From Tribonema minus (Eukaryota > Sar > Xanthophyceae > Tribonematales > Tribonemataceae), in contig JAFCMP010000058.1 of NCBI GenBank assembly GCA_017506865.1, positions 62,001 through 126,000 on the forward strand: a stretch of DNA of 64,000 nt, given 5' to 3'. Within the stretch, counting starts at the first letter, position 1. Each line of letters opens with the position of its first letter. The notes under the pieces are model-generated. The model was not told the DNA's origin. It saw only the letters and a program-made list of their open reading frames with translations, and ran no database searches. Made by a program: the position numbers and the translations under genes. Below, piece by piece: positions 12,046-23,534 of the stretch.

Positions 12046-15000
12046 ATGGGGATCGAGGCAGTGACGGCTAATGAATCATTCAACTTCGAGCACCTGCTCG
12101 CTCCGAACTGGCGCAGTGCAGTCCAAAGATGGCTGGACGAGGACTTGCCCAGCATGGACATCGGAGGCTTTGTGGTTGGCGACAAGGTGTGCATTGCGTT
12201 GGCAATTTTAGCATGTGTGCCTCTCATGGCTGTCATCTGCTTGCGTCTATACAACTGATCCGAATGGAATGAAAAGTACAAGGATTATCACAAATTGGAC
12301 GCCGAACCTTACCGATTCTCTGATGCAGGGCGAGCATGGTCAGCGTGACGGGTACTTGGCCAAGGAAACCTCTGGCCTGCTCTGTGCTGCTACATGGTGT
12401 GTAAAACACAGTGCACAGTGCAGCTGTTCTCAGATTCTGATGACAGCTCTCGATCACGATTTACAGAGCCGCGGCACGCAAAGGTCGACAGATATGGAGA
12501 GCAGACTGCTTGCTCCCAACATGCGTAAATGGGTGTGGCCGTTTTCCTTCTAAACCATGATGACCACTGCTTCTTGGCAGGGCGGCTCTGAAAGTCAACA
12601 TTTCGCAGCCAGTGTGGGCCATGTGAGCACACATCCGTCAGAGGCGTCATTTGCTGCGTGAATTGAGACCGCACTGCAGTACAGAGAGCGCACACTTCAC
12701 ACATCTGCACGCACTGTAGCTGCTGGCCGCAACACAAGGCTTTCGTCAATGTGCAGCTATAGGCGCTCCTGACCCATTGCCCATTATTCCCATCATCGTC
12801 ATGCAGTCAGCAGCGGCGCTGCAGAGCACGTAGAGAAGACTGTCACTGCGGCGACATGGCCTCGCTGCATGCTTCCCAACGCAATCTTCTGACGCTTGCA
12901 TCTGGTGCCCAACAAAACCAGGACTTTGGCCTGATTTTGACGCTTTTGCAAGCAGCACTGCAGCAGAGCAGCCGCCCGCTGACAGGCAGCCCATGCATCC
13001 GCGCATTGCGACGCAGCTTGTCAGCACAGCAGAAGACCGCTCACGTCCGCTAATGTCAGTACACCAAGTGTGCACCAGTAAGCATACAGGGAAAGATGTG
13101 AAGACAGCGCGCACTTTGATGCCAACTCTTAAGTTTTTTTCAGCCCTTGTTGCCCAGTGTGGTTCAGGTGATTTTCTTATTTTCTTGCAGCAAGGCATTG
13201 TGTGCTTGCTCACTACAGTGGGGCTTCATGAACTGGACCAGGTCTACGCTGTTTGCCTTCAGAGCCGGGGTCATGCCAGGGTGAGGGTTAGAATAGGGGT
13301 GTATTCCATGCTCTCTCTCCTGCAGCGCCGGCGGCAGCGCAGCCAAAGCGACGGGTGTGAGAACTGCACACAACGACCTGCTCCCCTCAACTTCAACTTG
13401 TTTCCACTGCTTGTTCAACCGTCTTTCTCGCGCTGCGCGCTGATCACGGCGGGCGCAGATGGAGATGGCGGCGCTTTACGGCAAGAGCTGCGGCGTGCTG
13501 CACACTCGATGATGTGCACCCTTCAACTTCAACTTATTTTTGCTTCTCCTTCAACCTTCTTGCAGATGGAGACGGCGGCTCTGTACGGCAAGAGCAGCGG
13601 CGTGCTGGCGGGCGCCCCGTTCTTCACAGAGGTCATGCGGCTGGTGGGCTGCGAGGTGGAGTGGGCAGCCAAGGATGGCGATAGGATCGACGCGTCAAGC
13701 GGCAAGGTGCGGACGCCACCACGCTAAACACATCAGCCGTTTGTTTCAACGGCGACACATCAGTTATGAGAACCCTTCTGAATCAACGTAAATAATTGAA
13801 GGCGAAGGACGGTGATAGGATCGACGCGTCAGGCGGCAAGGTGAGGTAACGCCACGTTCACGACCTCCATTGCATTGAATCTTGCGGGTTTACCAGCCCT
13901 TTTTCCATTGGCGATACATTTAATGTGAATCTCTGAGGCAGTGTCTGAGTGGGCGGCGAGGGACGGTGACAGGTGAGTCGACGCGTCACGCGGCAAGGTG
14001 AGGGCGCCACATTTTCAATGTCAGTGAAAATGCATCAGTGACTGTTCAATGGCGATACGTTTATGTGCGAGAAAGCTCCTGAATCAAAGTTAACAATGAA
14101 AGGGAAGGACGGCGACAGGATCGACGCGTCAGGCGGCAAGGTGAGGGTGCCACATTTTAGAACGTCCGTGAGATCAATGCTTGGGGTTCATCAGCCGTTT
14201 TCTCATTGGTGACAATTATGAAATTTATGAGGCAATTTCTGTCAAAGTAGTTGGCAATCAAAAGGCCCCCGACCTCATAGCCTCGCTCACTGACAGTTTG
14301 TGAGGTGGACGCATCGGAATGTCTAATGTTCTGGGAGCCTGCAATCGAGCAGAGTCGTTGACAACAGAATCGATGCATCAGATGGCAGAGCGAAGGCCCC
14401 ATGCTCCCACGCTCTTTCCATTGCGCTGACGCGGAAGCTTCAGGACTGTGCTGGTGCTCTTTCTGCATATCAGAAGGAGCATTGCGGTGACAAGTAACTT
14501 GTTCTGTAGCGCCTGTCGGTATCTGAATGCTGTACGTCTGTGGAGGCAGAATGGGAGGCATGCGACAGCAGCGTTATTTGTACTGTTCTTGAAAGTCGCT
14601 CCCCGCCAATGCAGACGTGACAACGTAATCATGCTATCACTGGATCGTCCAGGGTGATCAGTGGGCCAGTGAAAGGCAGCAATACATTTCAAACCAGGCT
14701 GCGCCGCGTGCGTGCACAAGCGCCAATAACACCCATCCCCTTTGCTTATGTCCCTAAATTGTGTCCCCACGCGTCAGGTCGTCATCGCTCGCGTGAAGGG
14801 GTCGTGCAGGCACCTGCTCATCGGCGAGCGCACGGCACTCAACATACTGTCCAGGTGACTCAGTTCACATCAGTACAGTGCACCCTTGCTGAGTGCGACG
14901 GTACGCTGTGTACTGTGGCGCCCCCGCGCCTACCACGCTGCCGCAGAGCGTAGGCATGTATGGAGGGGTAAGCACCGCGCCACCCTGCAGCAGCGCTCAG

Positions 15001-18000
15001 CGCCCTGTTTCGCGTCTAGACATGCCACTTGTAGCATAAGCTGCCACTTGGCACTGACACTTGTCATCAGCGTAGTGAAAGCACTATGGCGTGTGCTTTG
15101 TGTTGTCATCCCGGAGTCGCTCACAAAGGAAGTTGGCGGCATCCAATGGTTGAGTGTGCAGAGTCTGAGTTCACGCCTGCATAACTTCTGTTCTAATTCT
15201 CACATGCTCCGAAGCTGCTGTGCGACACCAGTTGAGACCCTCCTTAGTGCCCCTCCTACACACACGCCGCCCTCATTCCCCGGTGCTCATTATGTGGCAG
15301 ACCTCGTTCGCTGGAACGTTGCAGCTTGGGCTTGATGTTCAAAGCCTAATATCAACTCGTTAATTCTCCTGACGAGTCTTGTACACCTCTGAGATCATTG
15401 TGTACATCGACACCTGCCATCTCTGCGCTCCGCTGGCCGGATTCACGCCGCCCATATCCCGAGAGCCAATGCTAAGCTGATCACTTATCAACACCTACAC
15501 AAACGTGACGCCTTGCAGCTACAGCTGAGCCACATACCTACTGCACTTATGTTCGCATTGCAGGTGTAGCGGTGTCGCGACCGCAGTGGACGACGCAACA
15601 CCAACACCGAACATCCTGTACCGTAGTGCAATTAAAACTGAGCTTTTGCATTTGTGCCTATGTTGCAGGTGTAGCGGCGTCGCGACCGCAGCGGATGACG
15701 CGGCGCGGCGAGGCCGCGAGGTCGGGTGGCACGGCATGGTCGCTGGCACGCGCAAGACGACGCCAGGTATGCGCTTCACCACCTAATGAGACTTTTATTT
15801 GCTGAGGGATGCATTGCTTCAAGACATCTGGTCCCACAAGATGCGTAATCGTATTCATCAGTGGTCGAGTGGCAAGGCCGGGTCGCCGGCATGCGCGAGA
15901 CGACGCCGGGAGAGCATGTCAACTCCTCTTTCAACTGCTGCTCATCCAAAACTGGCACCTCGGTAGTGCTGCTTTCATTTCAACTGCGGCCTTGTCAGTT
16001 TGCCATGAATCTTCGCGGCGCGCGTGTGCTACGTTCCATGTGTATGTGATGTCATGTTCAGCTTCTCTGCTGTCGTCATCTGGATCTTAGGCCATAGCGA
16101 GAGATAAGAGTGATTGGAGAGGCTATAATAGGGTATCCTCATCAGTGTTGCTTACCATACTTCATCCTTAAGGAAACGGGCACTTGCGACCTCACCTGAA
16201 TGTCACATTGTCCTTCTGACCAGCTGTTCCAACAATTTCACCATGCTTGTGAATCTGCCTCAGCCGTATCTGACGACGGCATCTGAATGCCACACTGCCC
16301 GTGCGCAGGCTTCAGACTGGTAGAGAAGTACGGCCTGGTCGTTGGCGGCGCAGCCACACACAGGAACGACCTCAGCCAGATGGTGATGCTCAAGGTGGGT
16401 GATGCTCAGCCACACGGTGGTAGTAGGGTTAGAGTTAGGGTTAGAGTCGGGGTAGTTGTACTCGGGGGCAATGGTGATCAACCAGGCGATGCTGCTCGGT
16501 CAGATGCGTGTGCTCACTCTGGGCAACTCCAAGGCAAATTGTGCCTTCCCAGAGACAGTGCACATCTCAGCACCTACTGCTGGGCGTGGATCTCATGATG
16601 GTGATGCTCAGCACTTTTTAGCAGCAACGGCAGGGTCGTTGATCTCGTGGCAGCGCGCCTGGTGCCATGCAAGGTTAAAAGTGGGCTGTCGTCAGTGGCG
16701 CTGTTGTGTACTTGTCTTTGCCTGGTGCTACGGCGTCTGGCAGTGCCATCATTCAGCGCCTCAGTATCTCCGTGCTCCACTTGCGTTGTGAGACCCAGGT
16801 GCACAGGTGCCTGTGCCATCCGTCAGTGCCACCATTCAGCTCTTCAGACTCTGTCTGCTCCACTTCTTTGGACCCAGGCTCATAGGTGCCCCACGCTAGT
16901 CCCTGCAGTCATGTGCCTGTCCTCTGACTTCCAATCACGAGTGTCATGTGCGGATGTCTCTGTTGCAAATATCATGATTGTCATGTGACCTGAGTCTTAA
17001 TGAACGATGCTGCCATTGCGCAGGACAACCACATCATGAGTGCCGGCTCCATTACCAAGGCGGTCGCGCTGGCAAAGCGCGCCGCTGGCTTCAGCATCAA
17101 GGTCAGGACAGCATTATCTGATGCTTCGAAAGCAGATGCTATTGGCTTGAACCTGCAGTTGCGGTGGCGGACGTGTCTAATATCTAACTCCAATCGCAGT
17201 TGAAGTGGCACTTCAATTGTCAGCCTGGACACGTACGTGCAGACGTGTTACTGAGCAGATTTAGCGTGACTGTTTTTGTTATGAAGGGCGCTGAATTAGA
17301 GGAAGCCAAGCTTACGGCGTTCAGGTCCATTCGGTAGAGCAATACATCAGTTAGATGTATGTACAGCTGGCGACCCTAGTGACGACACACATGCCTGATT
17401 TTCTCCGCAAGAGTGACTAGACAGAGCACAGCACCGCGCTGTCCAGCACTGGCCGCATGGCCTTTTCTGCGCCTTTTGGGTTGACGGTCGAGGCAGGCAG
17501 TTAATTAGGTTGTCTGTTCTGCAGCATCTGCATGCACGTGCTTGCGGTGCAGCAGTCCCCTTTTAAATGAGCCGTGTAGCCTCTGCTACAGCGTTGAGCC
17601 GCAGCCACTCTGAAACCTGCGTGCTGAAAGTAACAGCGGCATGCGCGCAGTGGCCAAGTGCACCTGGCGGCGCTGCGTGCGCGCCGCGACGAGGCTCAAT
17701 GACTCTGCCAGTGTGCAGATACTGGTGTATATTCATTGAACCATGCAGTGCACTTGTGCGGAGCAGCAGTATGATGATGCATCGGCTGCTTTTGCAGTCC
17801 AGCTGGTGGTACGGTGTGCTCTCCGATGGCAGGCGACGATCCCCGTCATGCGTGTGGCGGCATTCCAGGCGAAAGATGGAGGGCGCCACATTGTTTGGAA
17901 AGCTTGTCAGCCTGGTGTGTTGTGTATTTGTTGATGCTTATGGACGGCGTGCTATAGCTCAGTCATGCTGTACAAGTACCTACGCGTGCAACGCTGAGGC

Positions 18001-19046
18001 ACGAAGCAGTACATCGTAATCGCTGCCAATGCAGGCAACCGAAGAAGCCTTGTTGAGGCAGTCACAGGGTCTACAAGCTTCCTCGGTCCGTCGCCGTGTA
18101 TGTTGCACACTAACAATTCGCTACATATATTCTGCATGCTGCCACAGGTGGAGGTAGAAGCGGGCACATACGAGGCTGCGCACGAGGCCGCAACTGCGGG
18201 CGCTGATGTGGTGATGCTCGACAACTTTGAACCTGCAGCGCTTAAAAAGGTACTTTAGCTACTTGAAATGTGCTGCAGCTGGTGCATGCGATGTGTTCTT
18301 GGGTGCAACAGCTTTTGCAGGGGGGAGGAGGGGTATGTGTTCCCATCATAATCAAAGCATCTTGCGTCAGATCGGGAGAAGACACAGTGCACATGAGACA
18401 CTCGACGTCACATCTGACCATGGCCTATCGCACGATGCCTGTTCCATGTTCTAGAGGGGATGTGCCTGAAGTTATGACAGTCTGTGTAGGATTACGCAGC
18501 ATCATGTGGCCAGTGGCCAGCACTAATGTGATTTGAGTGCATATGATTGTCCTCTGCATCAGACCTGCATGCCTACGATGATACTGGTACAGCAGCTGCA
18601 GCACTTTGTGTGCATTGCACGACTCTTCTATGACTCTTCATTTAACAAGTGTTTGTGATGGTCTGCTGGTTTTACTGACTTCATCATCCCTCTTCCATTG
18701 AACTGGCGCCTCTCTGCTTAGTGCCATGAGTGGCGGTCGCCAGTGCTGCTCACCACCTGTGCTATTCACACTGCGTTGTGACAGAGCTGCCTGCGCACTC
18801 ACTCACTGACTCACTCGTCGCAACTGAGCACTGCCCCCCCTCCCCCCTCGCTACAAACATGCACAGGCGGCTGCGCGGCTCAAGAAGGAGTTTCCGAACG
18901 TCCTGATAGAAGCCAGCGGCGGCATCACCGCCGACACCATGACGCAGTTCATGAGCCCGGATGTCGATGTCATCAGCCGGGGCTCCCTGACGCAAGGCTA
19001 TGCCTGCCTCGATTTTAGCCTCAAGGTGCTGCCAGCGGAGCCCTAG
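12046..19046 (+). CDS. QPRT: Quinolinate phosphoribosyltransferase (nicotinate-nucleotide pyrophosphorylase, carboxylating)
   Basis: Converts quinolinate plus PRPP to nicotinate mononucleotide, CO2 and PPi in de novo NAD synthesis. Eight exons: 12046-12186, 13566-13706, 14778-14854, 15669-15766, 16309-16394, 17024-17101, 18148-18249 and 18867-19046 (TAG). All phases agree and give 300 aa, close to the usual family length. Family motifs in order: [10 protein letters not shown] near residue 30, [46 protein letters not shown] (the phosphate/PRPP-binding region), [45 protein letters not shown] and [10 protein letters not shown]. The ATG is followed within 15 codons by the conserved N-terminal helix. 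No organellar presequence is seen, so a cytosolic site is likely. Introns run from about 540 to 1380 nt. Exons 2 and 4 carry echoes. The match to the animal/fungal type is from memory of the family. Confidence 0.96.
13449..13502 (+). repeat. Upstream echo of QPRT exon 2
   Basis: The copy reads GCGCAG|ATGGAGATGGCGGCGC and continues to GGCGTGCTG. It matches the start of the true exon at 13566 (GCAG|ATGGAGACGGCGGCTC) and keeps the acceptor AG. It lies about 110 bp upstream of the used acceptor. Confidence 0.85.
13707..14395 (+). repeat. Array of downstream echoes of QPRT exon 2
   Basis: Three clear copies of the exon 2 end plus donor end at 13840, 13997 and 14140 (spacings 134, 157 and 143 bp), and a decayed one ends near 14390. 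The shared core is GGATCGACGCGTCAGGCGGC followed by AAG|GTGAGG. The intronic half of each unit is related too (GCCAC, TCAGCCGTTT, ATTGGCGATACATTTA-like blocks) but clearly more diverged than the exonic core. All three clear copies read GGCGGC where the used exon has AGCGGC. Confidence 0.92.
15562..15600 (+). repeat. Upstream echo of QPRT exon 4
   Basis: TTGCAG|GTGTAGCGGTGTCG and onward, against the true exon start at 15669 (TTGCAG|GTGTAGCGGCGTCG). Homology runs into CGACCGCAGTGGACGACGC and then stops. The acceptor AG is intact, about 100 bp upstream of the used one. Confidence 0.85.
15857..15915 (+). repeat. Downstream echo of QPRT exon 4
   Basis: A copy of the exon 4 end: GTCGAGTGGCAAGGC, GTCGCCGGCATGCGCGAGAC, then GACGCCGGGAGAG, against GTCGGGTGGCACGGC in the exon. 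The donor GT is replaced by GA. Differences here are mostly non-synonymous, as expected for neutral decay. Confidence 0.8.
16423..16452 (+). repeat. Interstitial telomere-like TTAGGG tract
   Basis: Imperfect run of TTAGGG/TTAGAG units (GGGTTAGAGTTAGGGTTAGA) about 30 nt inside QPRT intron 5, just after the donor at 16395. Confidence 0.75.
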
Positions 19047-19782
19047 GTGTATGCGAACGATTTCACAAGCAATGGATTATAAATGGATGCGGTGTAATAT
19101 GGACCGCATAGGGCGTTTTATGTGCCGTGCACGCTGCTTGTGCGCTGCGCGCTGCATTGCGTGCCTGCCAGCTGACGCTTCTTGCGCGTGTATGTCGCAT
19201 TGTACAGAAGATGGATGCAAAATGGATTGAGGCAGGGGTTGCGCTACCATCATGGCACCGCCATGTGCTTGGGCATGCTTGAGACGCTGTTTGTAATGAG
19301 CGAGCGCGCAGTGGCCACCCTCAGGCATCAACTCATACTGTAACAGCTGAAGAGTTAGCTATAGGTACCTTGGACTGTGCACCGGACTCTGCAGCACAGT
19401 GCCTCGCCCGTCGCGATCTACACGTCAGCTCCTGGAAGTGGTTGATGTAGCGAGACGTGGCTATTGGTCATGGTGCTCCTGCAAGCTACACGGATGCTGC
19501 AGTGCGGTTTCCGGCATGATCAACGTTTTTTTTTTCGCCCCGTTGCTGTTGAACTTGAGGTCACCCTGGTGTCACCTGAAGACGCACGCTTCACCGCGAG
19601 CGGTCGATGACCAGGTGCTCGTCAGTCACGCACAGGCCGGTGCGGGGAGCAGATGCACTAGCTCATTCTCTTGAGTATACTCTGTCCTGCTACGTAGCTA
19701 TTCTGAGGTCCTGGCACTGCTTTATCGGCAGCTTATTTCGCAGCACGCTGAAGTAACATCCAGGCTCCACATCGCGGCTGCA
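19047..19782. other. QPRT 3' flank
   Basis: Follows the QPRT stop. It holds short ORFs only, a T-run at about 19528-19536 and no recognisable gene. It presumably includes the QPRT 3' UTR and poly(A) region. Confidence 0.4.
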
Positions 19783-20997
19783 ATGGTGTCCGACTCAAGA
19801 TGGCTGTTGCCGTCCCTAGCCCATGTATCAGCAGCGATCGCGGCGGCTCAGGGAGAAGCCTCGTCCTCGTCCAGAGCACCGCGTCAGGTCAGGTTGGCGC
19901 TGCGCAGATCGGCCGTGGTGCCTGCATCGTTAGCTTCGTCGAAGTCGCCAGCAGGTCACAAACATCTGAGCACCCGAAAGGCACCAGCAGTCGGGACGGT
20001 GCGACGAGGAGCTGTGTTTATCGGCGTGGCGGCGGACTGCTTTCCGCTGGCTGTCACCGCAGCCATGGCCAACATGGATGTAGCTGTCATCGAGCTAAGC
20101 AGCAGCGGCAATGATTGTCAGAGAGCAGCATGCTGTAGGCAGGGCGTGCAACTAGTGGAGGTTAGCTCCTACGCAGCAGTGAGTGTGGAGGTGCATCGCA
20201 GGGGAGCAGTGGCTGGCGCCATTTTGGTTCGAGTCAACCGCTTGTCAATAGAAACAGACATGGTGGTTGCAAGCAAGGAAGCCATACGTCAAGGGCTGAT
20301 CATTAGCAGAAAGAGAGGATGTCAGCTCATGCACGTCCTCAAAGGCCCAGTTTTGACAATCATGAGAGCAGGAACGCCCGGCACCTGGGCGCAGGCAGAG
20401 CTTTTGCTCATGCACATGATCAACAGATTCAGCCTCATGAGCAACAGCGATGCTCGGGACACACGCGATGGGGCCGCAAGGCGAGTTAACGCCAACAGGT
20501 GCAGAAGTGGCAGCAGCAGCGGCGGCGGCAGCAGCAGCAGCAGCAGCGACAAACATCACAAGGACGATAGCTGCGACAGTAGCGACACTGACACAGCCAG
20601 CAACAGCGATGGCAGCACCAGCAGCAGAGGCAGCGGCCGGCGCAGCGCAAACAGGACCAGCACCAACAATGCGAGCAGCAGCGGTTGCCGCAGCACAGTC
20701 AGATGCGATGACAGGCAGCGCCACGCTCGTGGCAAACAAAACAGCACAAGCAGCTTTACGCACCTGCGCGGCTGCGGTGTTTGTTCCTTCAACACAACTG
20801 ATGTCACCAAAGGCAGCAGTGCTGCCCCGGTAGAAGCCCCCGTCAAAGTCTTCGACAACGCGCCACCACAGCCCGGCGGCAAGCAGCCATTGCCATGCGT
20901 GGCGCCGCACACCGCTGCTGCGGCTGCGTACACGCTGAGGACGCCGCCACGGGCGTTGCGCGCCGCAGCGGCGCTGCTCCGCTCTGTCGGCTCGTGA
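19783..20997 (+). CDS. Long low-complexity ORF, uncertain gene
   Basis: An uninterrupted 404-codon frame, unusual in a region where stops are frequent. The first 220 residues are of mixed composition (GAVFIGVAADCFPLAVTAAM, then DMVVASKEAIRQGLIISRKR). The rest is Ser/Gly/Thr/Asn-rich and arises from GCAGCA-type trinucleotide repeats. A second plus frame (20450-20833) reads Ala-rich through the same repeats, and a 335-codon ORF lies antisense, so part of the openness is a by-product of the repeats. I recognise no family. It could be a single-exon gene, a first exon or a non-coding GC-repeat region. Confidence 0.35.
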   Translation: MVSDSRWLLPSLAHVSAAIAAAQGEASSSSRAPRQVRLALRRSAVVPASLASSKSPAGHKHLSTRKAPAVGTVRRGAVFIGVAADCFPLAVTAAMANMDVAVIELSSSGNDCQRAACCRQGVQLVEVSSYAAVSVEVHRRGAVAGAILVRVNRLSIETDMVVASKEAIRQGLIISRKRGCQLMHVLKGPVLTIMRAGTPGTWAQAELLLMHMINRFSLMSNSDARDTRDGAARRVNANRCRSGSSSGGGSSSSSSDKHHKDDSCDSSDTDTASNSDGSTSSRGSGRRSANRTSTNNASSSGCRSTVRCDDRQRHARGKQNSTSSFTHLRGCGVCSFNTTDVTKGSSAAPVEAPVKVFDNAPPQPGGKQPLPCVAPHTAAAAAYTLRTPPRALRAAAALLRSVGS

Positions 20998-21147
20998 CGA
21001 AGCGCGCAGCAGCAGCAGCGCCATGCTTGCCACGGCGCGCTTGCAGCCGGAGGCACAGGCATAAGGGGCATGCAGCTGTCCAGCGTGACATTGCCGCCTG
21101 CATTGGTGGCGGCAGCAGCGGCGGGAGCAAGCGGCGGAAGCCTTGAC

Positions 21148-21194
<47 letters not shown>

Positions 21195-21251
21195 GTGACG
21201 CATGCAGGAGCTCTATCAGTACAAACCGGCAGCACGATAAAGTTGCAGGCA

Positions 21252-21777
21252 ATGTCAGTATTGCAGTTTGTAATGATCGCTGCAGTTCTTCTTGCGGTTA
21301 GTTCTACAACAGAAGGACGATTGGCGCTGCGGCAGGTTCAGATATTCACAAGTATGAGTGGAAGCCCACGCAGCACGCGTAATGCGAGCGCGATTCCTGT
21401 ACCTGTTCTTTTGGCAGATCCTGCGCCCTGGGCAGTCAGGCCGCAGTTTTCTTTGCTCTAATTCAGCCTCGTTGTTTCACACTCTTTCATGTCAATTCTT
21501 GACACACGCGGCGCTTTGCTTTCAGCAAGCGGACATCGATTCGTGCAGCCCGTCATTTGTCGGTGCTTTGGTACCCTGCCACCAATGCATCATCTCTGAT
21601 GCTGCCCAGAGCGAGCGTTTCTGCAGCGCTGTTGCCATGCATGCTGCACGCGGCGTTGCTTCCGTGAGTGCCTCGTCACTATTTGTGTGCCTGTGCCTGC
21701 AGTGTTTGTATCGCCAGCGCGTGTGCCCCGCCGACTGTACACTGTTGGTATACCGCACTGCCATGGGCCCAGAGTGA
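21252..21777 (+). CDS. Small secreted cysteine-rich protein
   Basis: Three phase-0 exons, 21252-21335, 21526-21663 and 21703-21777 (TGA), give 98 aa. The ATG opens a clear signal peptide (MSVLQFVMIAAVLLAVSS, likely cut after TTEG or nearby). The mature part has seven cysteines, including a PCHQC motif in exon 2 and a VCPADC motif in exon 3, which suggests a small disulphide-bonded extracellular or secretory protein. The odd cysteine could pair between chains. Borders are CAG|GTTCAG, TTTCAG|CAA, TCC|GTGAGT and TGCAG|TGT. No family recognised. It is the only short gene model here with compact introns (39-190 nt) and no echoes. Confidence 0.62.
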
Positions 21778-23534
21778 GAGGTGAGCATGAGTGGCGCAAC
21801 TCTGTGCATACCTGGAAGGGCTTTGATGTACTTCCTGTTGGATGTCGATGCCTTGCATCAGGTAGTGTGTCTGCATATTGCGATGGTACGTATGGACTTG
21901 TATTTATAAAGTTGCGATGGTACAGTCTGATGTTGATGGCACAAGAACAGATTCTCAGGTGGCATCAGTGATTGGCTGGTTGTCAGCACTGTGTGTCTTT
22001 ATTTTTGCACATCGAGCAACTCAGACTCGGATTCATTCTGCATGACATGTAGTGCACGCGTGTTAGTTGTAGTTTTGTCCTCCTAGGTTTTGCATTGCAA
22101 TGGTGATGTCAAAATGACACAAGTCATCCACCAGACAATGCTGATTCAGCTACAAGAATTCGATGAGCACAGTTAGCAACGCAGAGTATGGCACATGCGG
22201 CCAATTGATTAATCAACGACGCCGGACTCTGGCAGATCAGCTAATCGCTGGTAGAAATGAACATCAGCTTTCTAAAAGCTCACGTTGCCGCTTGCCATGT
22301 ACTTCAACTTCAAGTGCCCACTTCAATGTATGTGAGTTTGCAGTTGCAGCAACATTCGCATTGGAGCTGGACAGGCGAACGCAATGGCTGTATTCACAAA
22401 AATCAGCCACAACCCCCCACAACAGGCGGAGCCATGTCATACAAGCTTTTGCTAGCCAAATGGCGGCTGTTCTCTGCTGCAATGCTTCGACTGCTGGATC
22501 TACATGTCAGAGACATTTCCATCTTCACAATCTTCAGATGCTTGCCAATCTAAAGTAGCAACAGCAGCTTTGCCTCGGTTGGCAACGTACATCAGCAAAG
22601 AGACAGTTTCAGGCAAGCAGCTGTTGAGATGAGTGGGACGGACGGGCTTGAGCAGTCACCATTATTTGTGGCTAGCCGCACTTGGAAAGGCACAGGGCGG
22701 CCTTACCGTAAATTTCTGTGTAAAATGTGTGCTGCACGACACCAACCCTAGCGCCAGGACACAAATACAGCAGTCTTGGCGACTAACACGCACAGCAGCG
22801 CGTAACTTGAAATCAGTGTGCGCCGCGCATCTGACCGTGCCCTGCAGCCCACACCCCGAGCCGGTAGCCCCCCCCCCCCCCCCCCCTTCTGCCACAGTGC
22901 TCTACGACCTGCCCCTCAGTGCGTAATCCGCCAATGCAGCCATCCTTGTGTCCTCGGTGCTTCGAGATTTTGGCAGGCCGCGATGTCCGATGCAATGGAA
23001 GCACCTGGCAGCAGCACAGCACACTTTCAAAGTTTCTCTTTGAACCGCGCAGCTGCCGCAAGCGGCACCGCACCTGTGCTCAGCTTCTGCTTGAGCGATT
23101 GCCATCTACAGAGCATTTGCAGCAGCCGTGTTACCGGCAAACTTCAACAGGCCAGCATCCAGGAGGCTGGGAGGAGTGTGTGTGTTTGGCTTTGGGGGAG
23201 GGGGAGGTGTGGGGCTTAACCGCACCGTCTGTAGGGAAAGAAAGACAACATCAGGGGCCTACAAGCACAAAATGTGCATATGTGGGCGTCCCTACCATGG
23301 TACTCACAAGCATACAGCACGTGCGCTGGTTGGCCATCTTGTCCCCTCCAGACTCGAAGTAGCTACAACATCTCGAGTTGGAGGTACGCTTGGAATTGTC
23401 GACGATTGGCCGTTGATCTTCCGTGCGTCCAACAAGCGGCGCGCAACCTTGCTTGCAAGCTGAGCATTGCGCGCGTCCGCGAAGCAGCGAGAGCCACGCA
23501 GAGAGTGGGGGCGGGCACATGCGCACGCTGCGAT
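21778..23534. other. Convergent intergenic stretch
   Basis: Lies between the stop of the small secreted protein (plus) and the stop of the phosphatase (minus). It contains a C-run of about 20 at 22868-22888 followed by an acceptor-like CTTCTGCCACAG. No coding model is supported on either strand. Confidence 0.4.

Noticed and set aside
16395-16640. Downstream echoes of QPRT exon 5 (GGTGATGCTCAG repeats)
   Set aside because: Only 12-15 nt match and they overlap a short repeated word; too weak to separate from chance.
20245-21252. 335-codon minus-strand ORF, Ala/Pro-rich
   Set aside because: It comes from trinucleotide and CGG repeats that keep several frames open on both strands. It has no motif and no splice context.
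22868-22925. Terminal plus-strand exon after a C-run (VLYDLPLSA-stop)
   Set aside because: The acceptor looks good, but no upstream exon could be joined and the coding part is only nine codons.
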